Shown: positions 10,450 to 19,209, numbered from the stretch's first letter. The stretch: DNA of 64,000 bases from Thermophilibacter immobilis (GCF_015277515.1 NZ_CP063767.1:1054001-1118000); one strand, 5' to 3'. Notes: a model not told the origin generated them from the letters alone. Made by a program: numbers and translations.

Positions 10450-11538
10450 ATGGCTGAGCCCGCCTCAGACCTCGTGAGCTTCGTCTCCTCGATGGGAGGG
10501 GAGCGCTCCCTTCGCGTCGAGGAGAGCCTCGGGGAGGGCTACGTGCGCCTGCGCGTCGCCGAGGCCGAGCGTCGGCAGGCGAAGCACGACATCCGCTGCG
10601 TCGAGGACATGGTCATCGAGCTTCTGCGCAATGCCCGCGACGCGGGCGCGCGCCACATCTACGTGGCGACGGCGCGCGAGGGGGGCCTGCGCACCACCAC
10701 GATGCTGGACGACGGCTCCGGTATCCCCTCGGACATGCAGGAGCGCGTGTTCGAGGCGCGCGTGACCTCCAAGCTGGAGAGCGTCCACATGGATCGCTGG
10801 GGCGTCCACGGGCGGGGCATGGCCCTCTTCTCCGTGCGCGAGAACGCGGTCTCGGCTGAGGTGATCTCCTCGGGCGAGGGCAAGGGCTCCTCGATTCGCG
10901 TGGTCACGGACGTCGCGGAGCTTCCCGAGCGAGCCGACCAGTCCAGCTGGCCCAGCCTGGGGACCGATGACGAGGGCGCGCAGAGCTGCGTCCGCGGCCC
11001 GCACAACATCGTGCGCACCTGCTGCGAGTTCGCCCTTGAGGAGCGGGGGTCCTGCGAGGTCTACCTGGGCTCGCCCGCCGAGGTCGCGGCCACGGCTCGC
11101 GCGCGCACGACGCCCTCGGTCGATGGCTCCGACCTGCTCTTCATTGACTCGCTTGCCAGCCTTCCGGTCCTCGAGCGCCTGCGCGCGGCGGCTGACGCGA
11201 GCGATCTGCGCGCGCAGGCCGCGGCCCTCGGCCTGGAGATGTCGGAGCGCACCGCGCACCGCATCGTGATCGGCCAGATAAACCCCCTGCGCAGCGTCGT
11301 CGCACGTCTGACGCACGCGGGCGGCTCCGCGGCCGGGCAGGACCGTACGGTGGACCTCGCGCGCGACCGTCGCGGCCTCAGGCTCTCGAGCTCCGACGCC
11401 CAGGAGTTCTCGCGCGTCATGGAGCGCGACTTCGCCCTTCTCGGCGAGCGCTACTATCTCTCGCTCGCCTCGGACCCCAGGGTCAGGGTCGGGCACCGCA
11501 AGATCACGGTAACCTTCGACCTCGAGGAGAAGGACTAG
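10450..11538 (+). CDS. MutL-like GHKL ATPase of unknown function
   Basis: The 362-residue protein has a GHKL (gyrase/Hsp90/histidine kinase/MutL) ATP fold: N box ELLRNARDAG (residues 57-66), G1 box DDGSGIP (87-93) and a G2-like GRGMALF (121-127). The N-box-to-G1 spacing and the stretch REGG-LRTTTMLDDGSGIP followed by a TSK motif read like the N terminus of MutL. The remaining 200 residues show no histidine-kinase dimerisation domain, no MutL endonuclease motif and no membrane helix. It sits between rny and spoVS, where Bacillus has ymdB. A role in DNA or RNA transactions is plausible but unproven; no function is assigned. Confidence 0.75.
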   Translation: MAEPASDLVSFVSSMGGERSLRVEESLGEGYVRLRVAEAERRQAKHDIRCVEDMVIELLRNARDAGARHIYVATAREGGLRTTTMLDDGSGIPSDMQERVFEARVTSKLESVHMDRWGVHGRGMALFSVRENAVSAEVISSGEGKGSSIRVVTDVAELPERADQSSWPSLGTDDEGAQSCVRGPHNIVRTCCEFALEERGSCEVYLGSPAEVAATARARTTPSVDGSDLLFIDSLASLPVLERLRAAADASDLRAQAAALGLEMSERTAHRIVIGQINPLRSVVARLTHAGGSAAGQDRTVDLARDRRGLRLSSSDAQEFSRVMERDFALLGERYYLSLASDPRVRVGHRKITVTFDLEEKD

Positions 11539-11601
11539 AGGGGCACGCGTCAGGCCACACGCACGGACAGGCGGCTCGCAGGGCCGCAGCAGGAGAGGAA
11601 C

Positions 11602-11928
11602 ATGGATTTTCTCAAGGTGTCGAGCAAGTCGTCGCCGGCCTCGGTCGCCGGCGCCATCGCCGGCCTCGTCAAGGACGGGGTCGCCGTGAACCTCCAGTGC
11701 GTCGGCGCGGGCGCTGTCAACCAGGCGGTGAAGGCCATCGCCATCGCGCGCGGCTTCCTGATTCCCACGGGGGTGGACATCTCCTGCGCGCCCACCTTCT
11801 CGGACATCGAGATTGGGGGCGAGACGCGCACGGCGATTCGCATCGCGGTCTACGTGCACCGCCTCGTGCCCCCCGCGGGATCGCCCGCGCAGACGACGGG
11901 CGAGATGTCCCCGAAGTTGGTGTCGTGA
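11602..11928 (+). CDS. spoVS: Stage V sporulation protein S (SpoVS)
   Basis: SpoVS is a small Alba-like nucleic-acid-binding protein. In Bacillus it influences septation and sporulation, but homologues are widespread in non-sporulating bacteria. The product is 108 residues, with the near-invariant core VAGAIAGLVKDG, CVGAGAVNQAVKAIAIARGFL and TAIRIAVYVHRL. A C-terminal extension of about 20 residues is unusual compared with the 86-residue Bacillus protein. The start has AGGAGAGG seven bases upstream. The stop overlaps the miaB start as TGATG. Confidence 0.93.
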   Translation: MDFLKVSSKSSPASVAGAIAGLVKDGVAVNLQCVGAGAVNQAVKAIAIARGFLIPTGVDISCAPTFSDIEIGGETRTAIRIAVYVHRLVPPAGSPAQTTGEMSPKLVS

Positions 11929-13295
11929 TGGACCGGCCCTCCGCGCTCGTCGGCAAGACCTACTGGGTCAAGACGTTCGGCTGCCAGATGAACCTGCACG
12001 ATTCCGAGCGCGTCTCGGGGCTGCTCGACGAGTGCGGCTGCATCTCGGTGTCCGACTCCGACGAGGCCGACGTCGTCGTCTTCATGACCTGCTGCGTGCG
12101 CGAGAACGCCGACCAGCGCCTCTACGGCCAGGCGTCCGCCATGGTGAGCGCGCCCACGCCCCCCTCGGGCAGGCGTGTCGTGGCCATCGGGGGCTGCATC
12201 GCGCAGCGCGACGGCGAGCGCATCCGCGCGCACATCCCGGTGGCCGACGTGGTCTTCGGGACGAGCGCGCTCGCGAGCCTTCCCGACCTTCTCGCCGAGG
12301 CCTTCGCAGAGGACGGCCATGAGGTCGAGGTCGACACCATCGAGAAGGGCCGGCCCTTCTCGACCGACCTGCCGAGCCGCCGGGCCCAGAGCTTCCACGC
12401 CTGGGTGCCCATCATGACCGGCTGCAACAACTTCTGCAGCTTCTGTATCGTCCCTTACGTGCGCGGCCGCGAGAAGAGCCGCACCATGGAGAGCGTCGTG
12501 GCCGAGTGCGAGCGACTCGTGGCGGACGGCGTGCGCGAGGTCACCCTGCTCGGCCAGAACGTCAACTCCTACGGGCGCAGCCTCTACGGGGAGCCGCACT
12601 TTGCCGAGCTCCTGAGGCGCGTGGGGGCCACTGGCATCGAGCGCATCCGCTTCACCTCGTCGAACCCCAAGGACCTCTCCGACGAGACGATCCGCGCCAT
12701 GGCGGAGGTCGATGCCGTGATGCCGCACCTGCACCTCGCCGTGCAGTCCGGCTCCGACCGCGTCCTGCATGCCATGAGGCGCGCCTACACGCGCGAGGAG
12801 TACCTCGCCCTCGTGGGGCGCCTCAACGCCGGTGTGGACGGCCTGGCCCTTTCCACCGACGTCATCGTGGGCTTTCCCGGCGAGACCGAGGCCGACTTCG
12901 AGGACACGCTCTCCCTCGTGCGCGAGGCCGCGTTCTCCTCGGCCTACACCTTCATCTACTCGCCACGCCCCGGGACCCCGGCGGCCAGGATCGCCGACGA
13001 CACGCCGCACGAGGTCATACAGGAGCGCTTCGACCGGCTCGCGCAGCAGGTGGCCCTTCAGGCACGCGACGCGAACCAGGCCGACCTCAACGGCGTCGTG
13101 AGCGTCCTCGTGGAGGGCGCGTCCAAGAAGGGCGATGACGTGGTCGTGGGCCACAGCGAGAAGAACCAGACGGTCCACCTCCACCTGCCCGCGCACGAGG
13201 GCGCGGGCAACCTGGTGGGCAAGATCTGCGACGTGCACGTCGACGAGGCGCGCACGTGGTATCTGCGCGGGACCCTGGTCGGCGACCCCCGATGA
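11928..13295 (+). CDS. miaB: tRNA-2-methylthio-N6-dimethylallyladenosine synthase MiaB
   Basis: MiaB is a radical-SAM methylthiotransferase that adds the 2-methylthio group to isopentenyl-A37 of tRNAs reading UNN codons. The 455-residue product has the N-terminal cluster-binding domain (KTFGCQMNLHDSE, TCCVREN, GGCIAQ), the SAM motif CNNFCSFC (Cys 166, 170, 173) and a C-terminal TRAM domain. It is followed, with an ATGA overlap, by miaA, whose enzyme makes MiaB's substrate, so the two successive steps are coupled in one transcript. The ATG in the TGATG overlap is chosen as start. Confidence 0.95.
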   Translation: MDRPSALVGKTYWVKTFGCQMNLHDSERVSGLLDECGCISVSDSDEADVVVFMTCCVRENADQRLYGQASAMVSAPTPPSGRRVVAIGGCIAQRDGERIRAHIPVADVVFGTSALASLPDLLAEAFAEDGHEVEVDTIEKGRPFSTDLPSRRAQSFHAWVPIMTGCNNFCSFCIVPYVRGREKSRTMESVVAECERLVADGVREVTLLGQNVNSYGRSLYGEPHFAELLRRVGATGIERIRFTSSNPKDLSDETIRAMAEVDAVMPHLHLAVQSGSDRVLHAMRRAYTREEYLALVGRLNAGVDGLALSTDVIVGFPGETEADFEDTLSLVREAAFSSAYTFIYSPRPGTPAARIADDTPHEVIQERFDRLAQQVALQARDANQADLNGVVSVLVEGASKKGDDVVVGHSEKNQTVHLHLPAHEGAGNLVGKICDVHVDEARTWYLRGTLVGDPR

Positions 13296-14242
13296 GCGCG
13301 GCCGGTCCCGTCGTCGCGATCGTCGGGCCCACGGCGTCGGGCAAGAGCGCGCTCGCCCGGCTTGTGGCCGAGCGGCTCCAGACCTCGATCGTCTCCGTCG
13401 ACGCGATGCAGGTCTACCGCGGGATGGACGTGGGCACCGCCAAGACCCCCGCCTCGGACAGGACCCGCCCCCTGCTCATGGTTGACGTCTGCGACCCCGC
13501 CCAGAGCTACTCGGCGCGCCTCTTCCAGAAGGCGGCGCGCTCCTGCGTGGACGACCTGCTTTGTGCCGGGAGGGTGCCGGTGTTGTGCGGGGGGACGGGC
13601 CTCTACCTGAACGCGGTCGTCGACGAGATGGCCTTTCCCGCGGGGGAGGTGGGAGACGCTCGGCGCGCCCGCTACGAGGCGCTGGCCGCTGAGCGCGGTC
13701 CGGACGCCCTGCACGCCCTTCTCGCCGAGCGCGACCCCGCCAGCGCCGCCCTCATCCACCCTCACAACGTCCGGCGTGTCGTGAGGGCCCTCGAGATGCT
13801 CGACGAGGGGGTCTCCTACGCCCGGCACCACGAGGGGCTCCACGAGCGCGCTTCCCACTACGGCACACGCATCTGGGGGCTTACCATGGCCCGCGAGCGC
13901 CTCTACGCTCGCATTGACGAGCGCGTCGACCAGATGGTCGCGCACGGCCTCGTCGAGGAGGTCGCCCGGCTCGCCCAGGTGGGCCTCACGGCCGAGAGCA
14001 CCGCGGGGCAGGCCATCGGCTATAAGGAGGTGCTCGGCGCGCTCGCGGGGAGGTGCACTCTCGACGAGGCGCTCGACCAGGTCAGGCTGAGGTCGCGCCG
14101 CTACGCCAAGCGCCAGCTCTCCTGGTTCAGGCGCGACGCCCGCGTGCGCTGGATCGACCTCGACGAGACGGACCTCGAGGGGGCCTGCGCGCTCGTCGTG
14201 GGCTCGCTTGCGGAGAAGGAGAACACGCATGGGGCGCTTTAG
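13292..14242 (+). CDS. miaA: tRNA dimethylallyltransferase MiaA
   Basis: MiaA transfers a dimethylallyl group to N6 of A37 in tRNA, creating the substrate for MiaB. The 316-residue protein has the P-loop GPTASGKSA (residues 12-20), the DAMQVYRGMDVGTAKT block, GGTGLYLNAV and the C-terminal GYKEVLGAL and RRYAKRQLSWFR segments diagnostic of the family. It overlaps miaB (ATGA) and hflX (14 bases). Family length is about 300-320, so it is complete. Confidence 0.95.
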   Translation: MSAAGPVVAIVGPTASGKSALARLVAERLQTSIVSVDAMQVYRGMDVGTAKTPASDRTRPLLMVDVCDPAQSYSARLFQKAARSCVDDLLCAGRVPVLCGGTGLYLNAVVDEMAFPAGEVGDARRARYEALAAERGPDALHALLAERDPASAALIHPHNVRRVVRALEMLDEGVSYARHHEGLHERASHYGTRIWGLTMARERLYARIDERVDQMVAHGLVEEVARLAQVGLTAESTAGQAIGYKEVLGALAGRCTLDEALDQVRLRSRRYAKRQLSWFRRDARVRWIDLDETDLEGACALVVGSLAEKENTHGAL

Positions 14243-15527
14243 CCCGATTTCGACCGCACCCGCCCGGGAACGGGCAATCCTGGTGGGCGTCGACCGGGGA
14301 CACGCGGACTGGTCGGTCGAGGAGTCCCTCGCCGAGCTCGCGCGCCTGGCCCAGACGGACGGTGCCGACGTGGTCATGACCCTGATCCAGCGCCTCGACG
14401 CCCCCGTGCCCAAGACGTTCATCGGCAAGGGCAAGGTTGAGGAGCTCTGCTCCTACGCGCGCAACCTCGACGCCAACGTGGTCATCTTCGACGACGAGCT
14501 CACCCCCTCCCAGCAGGCCAACCTCGAGAAGATCGTGGGCGAGCCGACCAAGATCATCGACCGCACGGCCCTCATCCTCGACATCTTCGGAGCCCACGCC
14601 ACCACCCACGAGGGGCGCCTCCAGGTCCAGCTCGCGCAGCTCCAGTACGTCCTGCCCCGCCTGCGCGGCATGTGGAGCCACCTCGTGGGCGAGCAGACCC
14701 GCGGCGGCATCGGCAGCCGCTTCGGCCAGGGCGAGAGCCAACTCGAGGTGGACCGCCGGCTCGTGCGCTCCCGCATCTCGACCCTGCGCCGAGAGCTCAA
14801 TCGCCTCGAGGTGCGCCGCGGCGTGCAGAGCAAGACCCGCTGGGACTCGGGCGTCTGGCGCGTGGCGCTCGTGGGCTACACCAACGCGGGCAAGTCCACG
14901 CTGCTCAACCGCCTCACGGGCTCGGACGTCTACGTGCGAGACGAGCTCTTCGCCACGCTCGACCCCACGACGCGCGCCCTGGACCTCGAGGAGGGGCGCA
15001 AGGTCACGATCACCGACACGGTCGGCTTCATCCAGAAGCTGCCGACGATGCTCGTGGAGTCCTTCAAGTCGACCCTCGCCGAGGTTAGGGCCGCCGACCT
15101 CATCCTGCTCGTGGTCGACGCCTCCGACGAGCGCCTCGAGCTCCAGGTCAAGGCCGTGCGCGGGGTGCTCGAGGGCATCGGCGCGCAGAGCATACGCCGC
15201 GTGACTGTGCTCAACAAGTGCGACCTCGTGAGCGAGGAGCGCACGCGAGACCTCCTGCGCGCGCATCCCGGCGCCGTGGCCGCGTCGGCGAGCGAGGGGA
15301 AGGGGCTGCGCGACCTGCTCTTCCGCATCGCGCAGGAGGCCTCCGCCGGCGACGTCACGATGACTGTGAGCATCCCATTCGACAAGGGACTCCTCCTCAA
15401 GATGGTGCACGAGCGCTGCCAGGTCATTCGCGAGCGCTACGCGCAGGAGGGGCTCGTCGCTACCGTGAAGGCCGACGAGCGCATGGCCCAGACCCTGGCC
15501 CCCTACGCCATCGAAGACAAGGGGTAG
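14229..15527 (+). CDS. hflX: GTPase HflX
   Basis: HflX is a ribosome-associated GTPase that splits or rescues stalled 70S ribosomes under stress. The 432-residue product has the HflX N-terminal domain, the glycine-rich linker GEQTRGGIGSRFGQGESQLE, and the G domain with G1 GYTNAGKST (about 214-222), G3 DTVGFIQKLP and G4 NKCD. The ATG is inside the miaA 3' end, with GGAGAAG upstream. It ends the long plus-strand run; miaA-hflX proximity is common across bacteria. Confidence 0.95.
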   Translation: MGRFSPISTAPARERAILVGVDRGHADWSVEESLAELARLAQTDGADVVMTLIQRLDAPVPKTFIGKGKVEELCSYARNLDANVVIFDDELTPSQQANLEKIVGEPTKIIDRTALILDIFGAHATTHEGRLQVQLAQLQYVLPRLRGMWSHLVGEQTRGGIGSRFGQGESQLEVDRRLVRSRISTLRRELNRLEVRRGVQSKTRWDSGVWRVALVGYTNAGKSTLLNRLTGSDVYVRDELFATLDPTTRALDLEEGRKVTITDTVGFIQKLPTMLVESFKSTLAEVRAADLILLVVDASDERLELQVKAVRGVLEGIGAQSIRRVTVLNKCDLVSEERTRDLLRAHPGAVAASASEGKGLRDLLFRIAQEASAGDVTMTVSIPFDKGLLLKMVHERCQVIRERYAQEGLVATVKADERMAQTLAPYAIEDKG

Positions 15528-15542
15528 GGGGCCAGCCTCCGC

Positions 15543-15660
15543 CCGTGCGGCCGCAAAAGACAGGACTTCTCGACTGACAAGAACCCACGACTTGTTTACC
15601 TGCACATACGCGGAACTCTTACGTCGATGTGGCCCCTTTTCAATCTTTGCGGCCGCACGG
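15543..15660. repeat. 118-base element bounded by 17-18 base inverted repeats
   Basis: CCGTGCGGCCGCAAAAGA at 15543-15560 recurs, inverted and with one A fewer, at 15644-15660, enclosing about 83 bases. Each arm contains a GCGGCCGC palindrome. It lies just downstream of hflX, so it may act as a terminator-like structure or be a small mobile remnant (MITE-like). No flanking duplication is evident. Confidence 0.6.
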
Positions 15661-15756
15661 AGTCGCTCGCGGACACTCCGTCACTGTTCGCGGATGGAGC
15701 GGTTCTGCGAGATGCGCCCGCACGATACTGATCGTGAAAAAAGGGGCTGGTGGCAT

Positions 15757-16094
15757 ATGTCAAACTTCATAGGCATGTTCATGGGGTGCGTCCTCGTGGG
15801 GGTGCTCGGCGTCTGCATGATGGTCACCGCAACCCTTTGTCCCTCCATAGCTACCATCGTGCCACGACCCCTGCGTGCAACCTGCCCAAGCTCGCATGGT
15901 GGAGCGGCCTCGGCCCGCTGCTCGTGGGTTTCGGGGGAGTCGTCGTATCCCTGCCCCTGGGTGCCGACGCCGGCGCGCTACCAGCTTGGACGGGCTCCTC
16001 GGCGCTTCCGGTGGTGGGCACGGCCATCATAGTCGCCGCGCTCGTGGAGACGGCCGCGGCGATCGTTCGCTACAACGGCACCCTCTTCAGCTAG
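15757..16094 (+). pseudogene. Small membrane protein gene with a probable frameshift
   Basis: An ATG at 15757 opens a frame with a clear membrane helix (MFMGCVLVGVLGVCMMVTA), but the frame then turns into Arg/Ser/Pro-rich nonsense. A second frame takes over from about 15840-15880 and encodes two more hydrophobic segments, around WWSGLGPLLVGFGGVVVSLPLG and PVVGTAIIVAALVETAAAIV, ending at 16094. Joined, they make a protein of about 112 residues with three membrane helices. A single indel near 15840-15880 would explain it. The family is not recognised. It may be a real pseudogene or a sequencing error. Confidence 0.55.
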
Positions 16095-16174
16095 GTTTCT
16101 GCCGCAGGCGCATAAAACCTCAGGCGGCTCTCGCGGAAGCCAGCAATTCGACGAGGCGGGGACGTCGGGGGCTG

Positions 16175-16930
16175 CTAGCCCAGGAGCTCGCACATGAGCA
16201 GGAGCACGGGCTGGTGAATCACGTAGACGGTCAGCGCGCGACGTCCGAGGAAGCTGAGCGGCGAAACGCGCGCCCTCTGCGCCCAGGCAGGATAGCCATG
16301 CTGGGCCCAAGAGCCTCCCAGGGCGCATCCGGCGAGATAGAGCATGAGATAGGGGAGAAGCGGATAGTAGTCGCCTGACGCAAAGGCCGGCCCCGGCAGC
16401 CCCAGCCAGGAGAGCCAGCCCGAGGCATAGAGTCCCGCGGGAACCGCAGCCTGTGCGGGCCCGAGGCCCACGGTGCCCGAGGCGAGGCCGAGCAGGGCAA
16501 AGAACGTTACGAGCAGCACGACCGCTGCGGCGGGCCCTCGTGGGAGCGCGTGGAGTCGACCGAGCGCCCAGGCGACGAGGGTGCAGGCGGACATGCAGTA
16601 GATGATGCCGAAGGAGATGGGCGTGTCGACCGCCGCCACGGTCGTGACCGCCCAGATGGCGAGCGCGACGCCCGCGTACTGAAGGCCGCGCCTGAGGTTT
16701 GAGCGCGAGAGCGGGCACATGCACCCAGCCACGAACAGGAAGGTCCAGGAGATGCTCGCACGCCACACGTCCTGCAGGGGAGGGGCGAACCAGTCGAGCG
16801 GCGCACCCACAAGGAACCTCAGGTCGTAGCAGAGGTGGAAGAGCACCATCGAGACGACCGAGAACCCTCGGACGACGTCGAAGATGCCGATGCGCTGGTG
16901 AGCCGCCGTGTGCTCCTTGACGTCTGGCAC
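16175..16930 (-). CDS. DUF1624 / HGSNAT-type membrane acyltransferase-like protein
   Basis: The 251-residue protein is almost entirely hydrophobic, with about seven membrane helices. The N terminus IGIFDVVRGFSVVSMVLFHLCYDL contains the DxxRG and histidine pattern of the DUF1624 (heparan-alpha-glucosaminide acetyltransferase catalytic domain) superfamily. The C terminus LGRRALTVYVIHQPVLLL matches the family's closing helix. Members are thought to move acyl groups across membranes; the substrate here is unknown. It begins five bases after the lexA stop on the same strand and so is probably co-transcribed with lexA and SOS-responsive by position. Confidence 0.75.
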   Translation of the reverse strand: MPDVKEHTAAHQRIGIFDVVRGFSVVSMVLFHLCYDLRFLVGAPLDWFAPPLQDVWRASISWTFLFVAGCMCPLSRSNLRRGLQYAGVALAIWAVTTVAAVDTPISFGIIYCMSACTLVAWALGRLHALPRGPAAAVVLLVTFFALLGLASGTVGLGPAQAAVPAGLYASGWLSWLGLPGPAFASGDYYPLLPYLMLYLAGCALGGSWAQHGYPAWAQRARVSPLSFLGRRALTVYVIHQPVLLLMCELLG

Positions 16931-16935
16931 GATGC

Positions 16936-17586
16936 CTACGAAATCGAGCGGATAAGCGCCGTGACCTTGCCCAGGATGGTGGGGTTCTCCGCGTAGATGG
17001 GGTCCATGTGATCGTTCTCGGGCTGAAGGCGAATGCGGCCCCTCTCGCGATAGAAGGTCTTGACGGTGGCGGAGTCGTCGATGAGGGCGACCACGATCTC
17101 GCCGTCGTGGGCGTCTCGCTGCTCCTTGACCACGATATAGTCGCCATTGAAGATTCCCGCGTTGACCATGGACTCCCCGCGCACACGCAGGATGAAGGAG
17201 CTGGAGTCCCCCACGATGGAGGTGGGAAGGCTCAGGGTCTCCTCGACGTTCTGCTCGGCGAGGATGGGCATGCCGGCCGCCACGCGTCCGACGAGGGGGA
17301 GCGTGATGAGGCCCCGGTCCACGTCCTGGGAGACGCTCGCGACGGAATCGCCGCCCTCGCCCTCCCGCTTATCCACGACCTCTATGGTACGCGGCTTCTT
17401 GGAGTCCCTGCGAATGAGGCCCTGCTCCTCGAGGACCTTGAGGTGCATGTGCACGGTCGAGGGGGAGGCGAGGCCGACGGCGGCCCCTATCTCGCGCACC
17501 GAGGGCGGGTATCCGTGCTCGCCCGTGTACGAGCGGATGAAGTCGTAGATCGCGAGCTGACGCTTGCCGAGCTTTCCTCTTGCCAT
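16936..17586 (-). CDS. lexA: SOS transcriptional repressor LexA
   Basis: LexA represses DNA-damage genes and cleaves itself when RecA filaments form. The 216-residue product has an N-terminal winged helix (about 1-70, recognition region TVHMHLKVLEEQGLI), the Ala104-Gly105 cleavage site in RVAAGMP, catalytic Ser139 in RGESMV and Lys176 in ATVKTFY. The start at 17586 is chosen because AGGAGG lies seven bases upstream and the sequence begins at the conserved KLGKRQ; upstream in-frame codons are not conserved-looking. Two LexA boxes sit in its divergent promoter region. Confidence 0.96.
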   Translation of the reverse strand: MARGKLGKRQLAIYDFIRSYTGEHGYPPSVREIGAAVGLASPSTVHMHLKVLEEQGLIRRDSKKPRTIEVVDKREGEGGDSVASVSQDVDRGLITLPLVGRVAAGMPILAEQNVEETLSLPTSIVGDSSSFILRVRGESMVNAGIFNGDYIVVKEQRDAHDGEIVVALIDDSATVKTFYRERGRIRLQPENDHMDPIYAENPTILGKVTALIRSIS

Positions 17587-17637
17587 GAGTGCCTCCTCTT
17601 CGCGTGTCCTCATGATAGACTGTTTTGGCCCGAGAAG

Positions 17638-17679
17638 CAAACATTTGTTCGTTTATCTCTTGACACGAACAAATGTACT
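17638..17679. promoter_or_regulatory. Paired LexA boxes between lexA and the LysM gene
   Basis: CAAACATTTGTTCG (17638-17651) and CGAACAAATGTACT (17666-17679) each match the CGAACNNNNGTTCG consensus closely, and their cores form an 11-base inverted repeat. TTGACA at 17660-17665 lies between them and is 17 bases from ATACTA (17683-17688), giving a rightward promoter for the LysM gene. Both divergent genes should therefore be LexA-controlled. Confidence 0.85.
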
Positions 17680-17777
17680 TCCATACTAGGGTACAGGCGT
17701 TCTGTTTTTTCATGGGGACTAATTGTTGTCCGGTACCGCCGGTATAAACGTCCCTGTGAGCCGAACGAAAGGGGACC

Positions 17778-18218
17778 ATGATGACCTGCCACACCTCCGG
17801 AGCCGCCTGCGTCTGCGACGGCACCTCCGCACTGAGCCCGCGCCCGCGTACCCTTGTTCTTCTCGAGGGGGGCCACGTCCCAGGCAATACTTCTGCCAGG
17901 CGCGTGAAGGCCCCGTCGCTGAGCAGACGAGACTCCATGCTCTTTATGCTCGCCGGCTTCGCCGTGATCGGTGCCCTGTGCCTGGCGTCCTTTTTCTCTG
18001 ACTCGATAATCTCGGCGCGACGTGCGGACGCGCTCTCAGAGCTTCCCTCGCAGACCGTCACGGTACGCACGGGAGACTCCCTCTGGAGGATCGCGGAGCA
18101 GCACGGGCGCGAGGGCTACGCCACCGCCGATCTGGTCGCATGGATCGAGGACGCGAACAGCCTCTCCGCGGCCACCATCGTCCCCGGGCAGCAGCTCGTG
18201 GTACCCATGGCCTCATAG
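17778..18218 (+). CDS. SOS-induced LysM cell-division inhibitor-like protein (YneA/DivS/ChiZ type)
   Basis: The 146-residue protein has a single membrane helix (about 53-73) followed by an external LysM domain (about 93-143, TVTVRTGDSLWRIAEQ ... NSLSAATIVPGQQLVVP). Known damage-induced division suppressors YneA (Bacillus), DivS (Corynebacterium) and ChiZ/Rv2719c (Mycobacterium) share this layout and are encoded divergently next to lexA, with nrdR close by in actinobacteria. All three conditions hold here and LexA boxes overlap its promoter. Function is inferred from architecture and context; sequence outside LysM is poorly conserved. ATG 17778 has GGGGA upstream; an ATG one codon later is equivalent. 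Confidence 0.82.
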   Translation: MMTCHTSGAACVCDGTSALSPRPRTLVLLEGGHVPGNTSARRVKAPSLSRRDSMLFMLAGFAVIGALCLASFFSDSIISARRADALSELPSQTVTVRTGDSLWRIAEQHGREGYATADLVAWIEDANSLSAATIVPGQQLVVPMAS

Positions 18219-18320
18219 CGTCCGAGCACTCTTTCCAAAACGTTTCCTCTGGGGACTGCGCGGACGTTATCTGAAGGTTGTGTGATAAATTTTCTAGGTG
18301 CTGTTTTCCTAGGAGGTTAC

Positions 18321-18770
18321 ATGCGCTGTCCCAAATGCGGTTGCGAGGAGTCGAAGGTCGTCGACTCGCGGCCCTCAGAAAGTAACGATGCCATCCGCCG
18401 GCGGCGCGAGTGCACGCGCTGCGGCTTTCGCTTCACCACCTACGAGCGCTGCGAGGAGGTGCCCCTGCTCGTCATCAAGCGCGACGGTCGCAAGGAGCCC
18501 TTCGACCGTCAGAAGCTCATGAGGGGCCTCGTCACGGCCACCGTTAAGCGCGACGTCTCCGTCGAGACCCTCACGGCTCTCATAGATGGCATCGAGTCAA
18601 CCCTGCGCGACGGGGGTACGACCGAGATCTCCTCCGTGGACCTGGGGAGCATGGTGCTCAAGCGGCTCGTCTCGGTGGACAAGGTCGCCTACGTCCGCTT
18701 TGCCTCCGTCTACCGCGACTTCAAGGACGTCGACGAGTTCAGCGAGGAGCTGAGGAGCCTGAATGACTGA
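18321..18770 (+). CDS. nrdR: Transcriptional repressor NrdR
   Basis: NrdR senses ATP/dATP and represses ribonucleotide reductase genes. The 149-residue protein has a zinc ribbon with Cys3, Cys6, Cys31 and Cys34 ([15 protein letters not shown]), then an ATP-cone domain (about 49-139, [14 protein letters not shown]). Start chosen at the ATG with AGGAGGT four bases upstream, exactly at the conserved MRCPKCG. The stop overlaps the dut start by eight bases. Its place next to lexA links dNTP supply to DNA damage. Confidence 0.96.
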   Translation: MRCPKCGCEESKVVDSRPSESNDAIRRRRECTRCGFRFTTYERCEEVPLLVIKRDGRKEPFDRQKLMRGLVTATVKRDVSVETLTALIDGIESTLRDGGTTEISSVDLGSMVLKRLVSVDKVAYVRFASVYRDFKDVDEFSEELRSLND

Positions 18771-19209
18771 CCACGAGATTCGCCTCCCGATCAAACGCCT
18801 CGACCCCACGGTCGAGCTCCCGAGCTATGCCTACGAGGGGGACGCGGGTCTCGACCTGCGCGCCAACGCAGACGTCACGCTCCGTCCCCACGAGCGCGCG
18901 CTCATCCCCACGGGCTTGGCCGTCGCCATCCCCGAGGGCTACGCGGGCTTCGTCCAGCCTCGCAGCGGGCTCGCCCTGCGCGAGGGGCTCTCCATGGCCA
19001 ACACCCCCGGCCTCATCGACGCCCACTATCGCGGGGAGCTCAAGGTCTGCGCCGTCAACCTGGACGACGAGAAGGACATCCACGTCGAGCGCGGGGAACG
19101 GATCGCCCAGCTCGTTATCCAGCGGGTCCCCGTCGTGAGTCTCGTCGAGGTCGACGAGCTCGACGAGACGGACCGCGGCGCCGGTGGCTTCGGATCGAGC
19201 GGCGTCTAG
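18763..19209 (+). CDS. dut: dUTP diphosphatase
   Basis: Dut hydrolyses dUTP to dUMP, keeping uracil out of DNA and feeding dTMP synthesis. The 148-residue trimeric-type enzyme shows motif 1 EGDAGLDL, motif 2 VQPRSGLA, motif 3 [13 protein letters not shown], motif 4 [10 protein letters not shown] and the C-terminal motif 5 [10 protein letters not shown] that closes the active site. It overlaps nrdR, so dNTP control and dUTP removal are co-expressed. Confidence 0.96.
   Translation: MTDHEIRLPIKRLDPTVELPSYAYEGDAGLDLRANADVTLRPHERALIPTGLAVAIPEGYAGFVQPRSGLALREGLSMANTPGLIDAHYRGELKVCAVNLDDEKDIHVERGERIAQLVIQRVPVVSLVEVDELDETDRGAGGFGSSGV

Noticed and set aside
10450-11538. Sensor histidine kinase
   Set aside because: No dimerisation/phospho-acceptor helix, no membrane segment and no response regulator nearby; the boxes fit MutL/Hsp90-type GHKL better.
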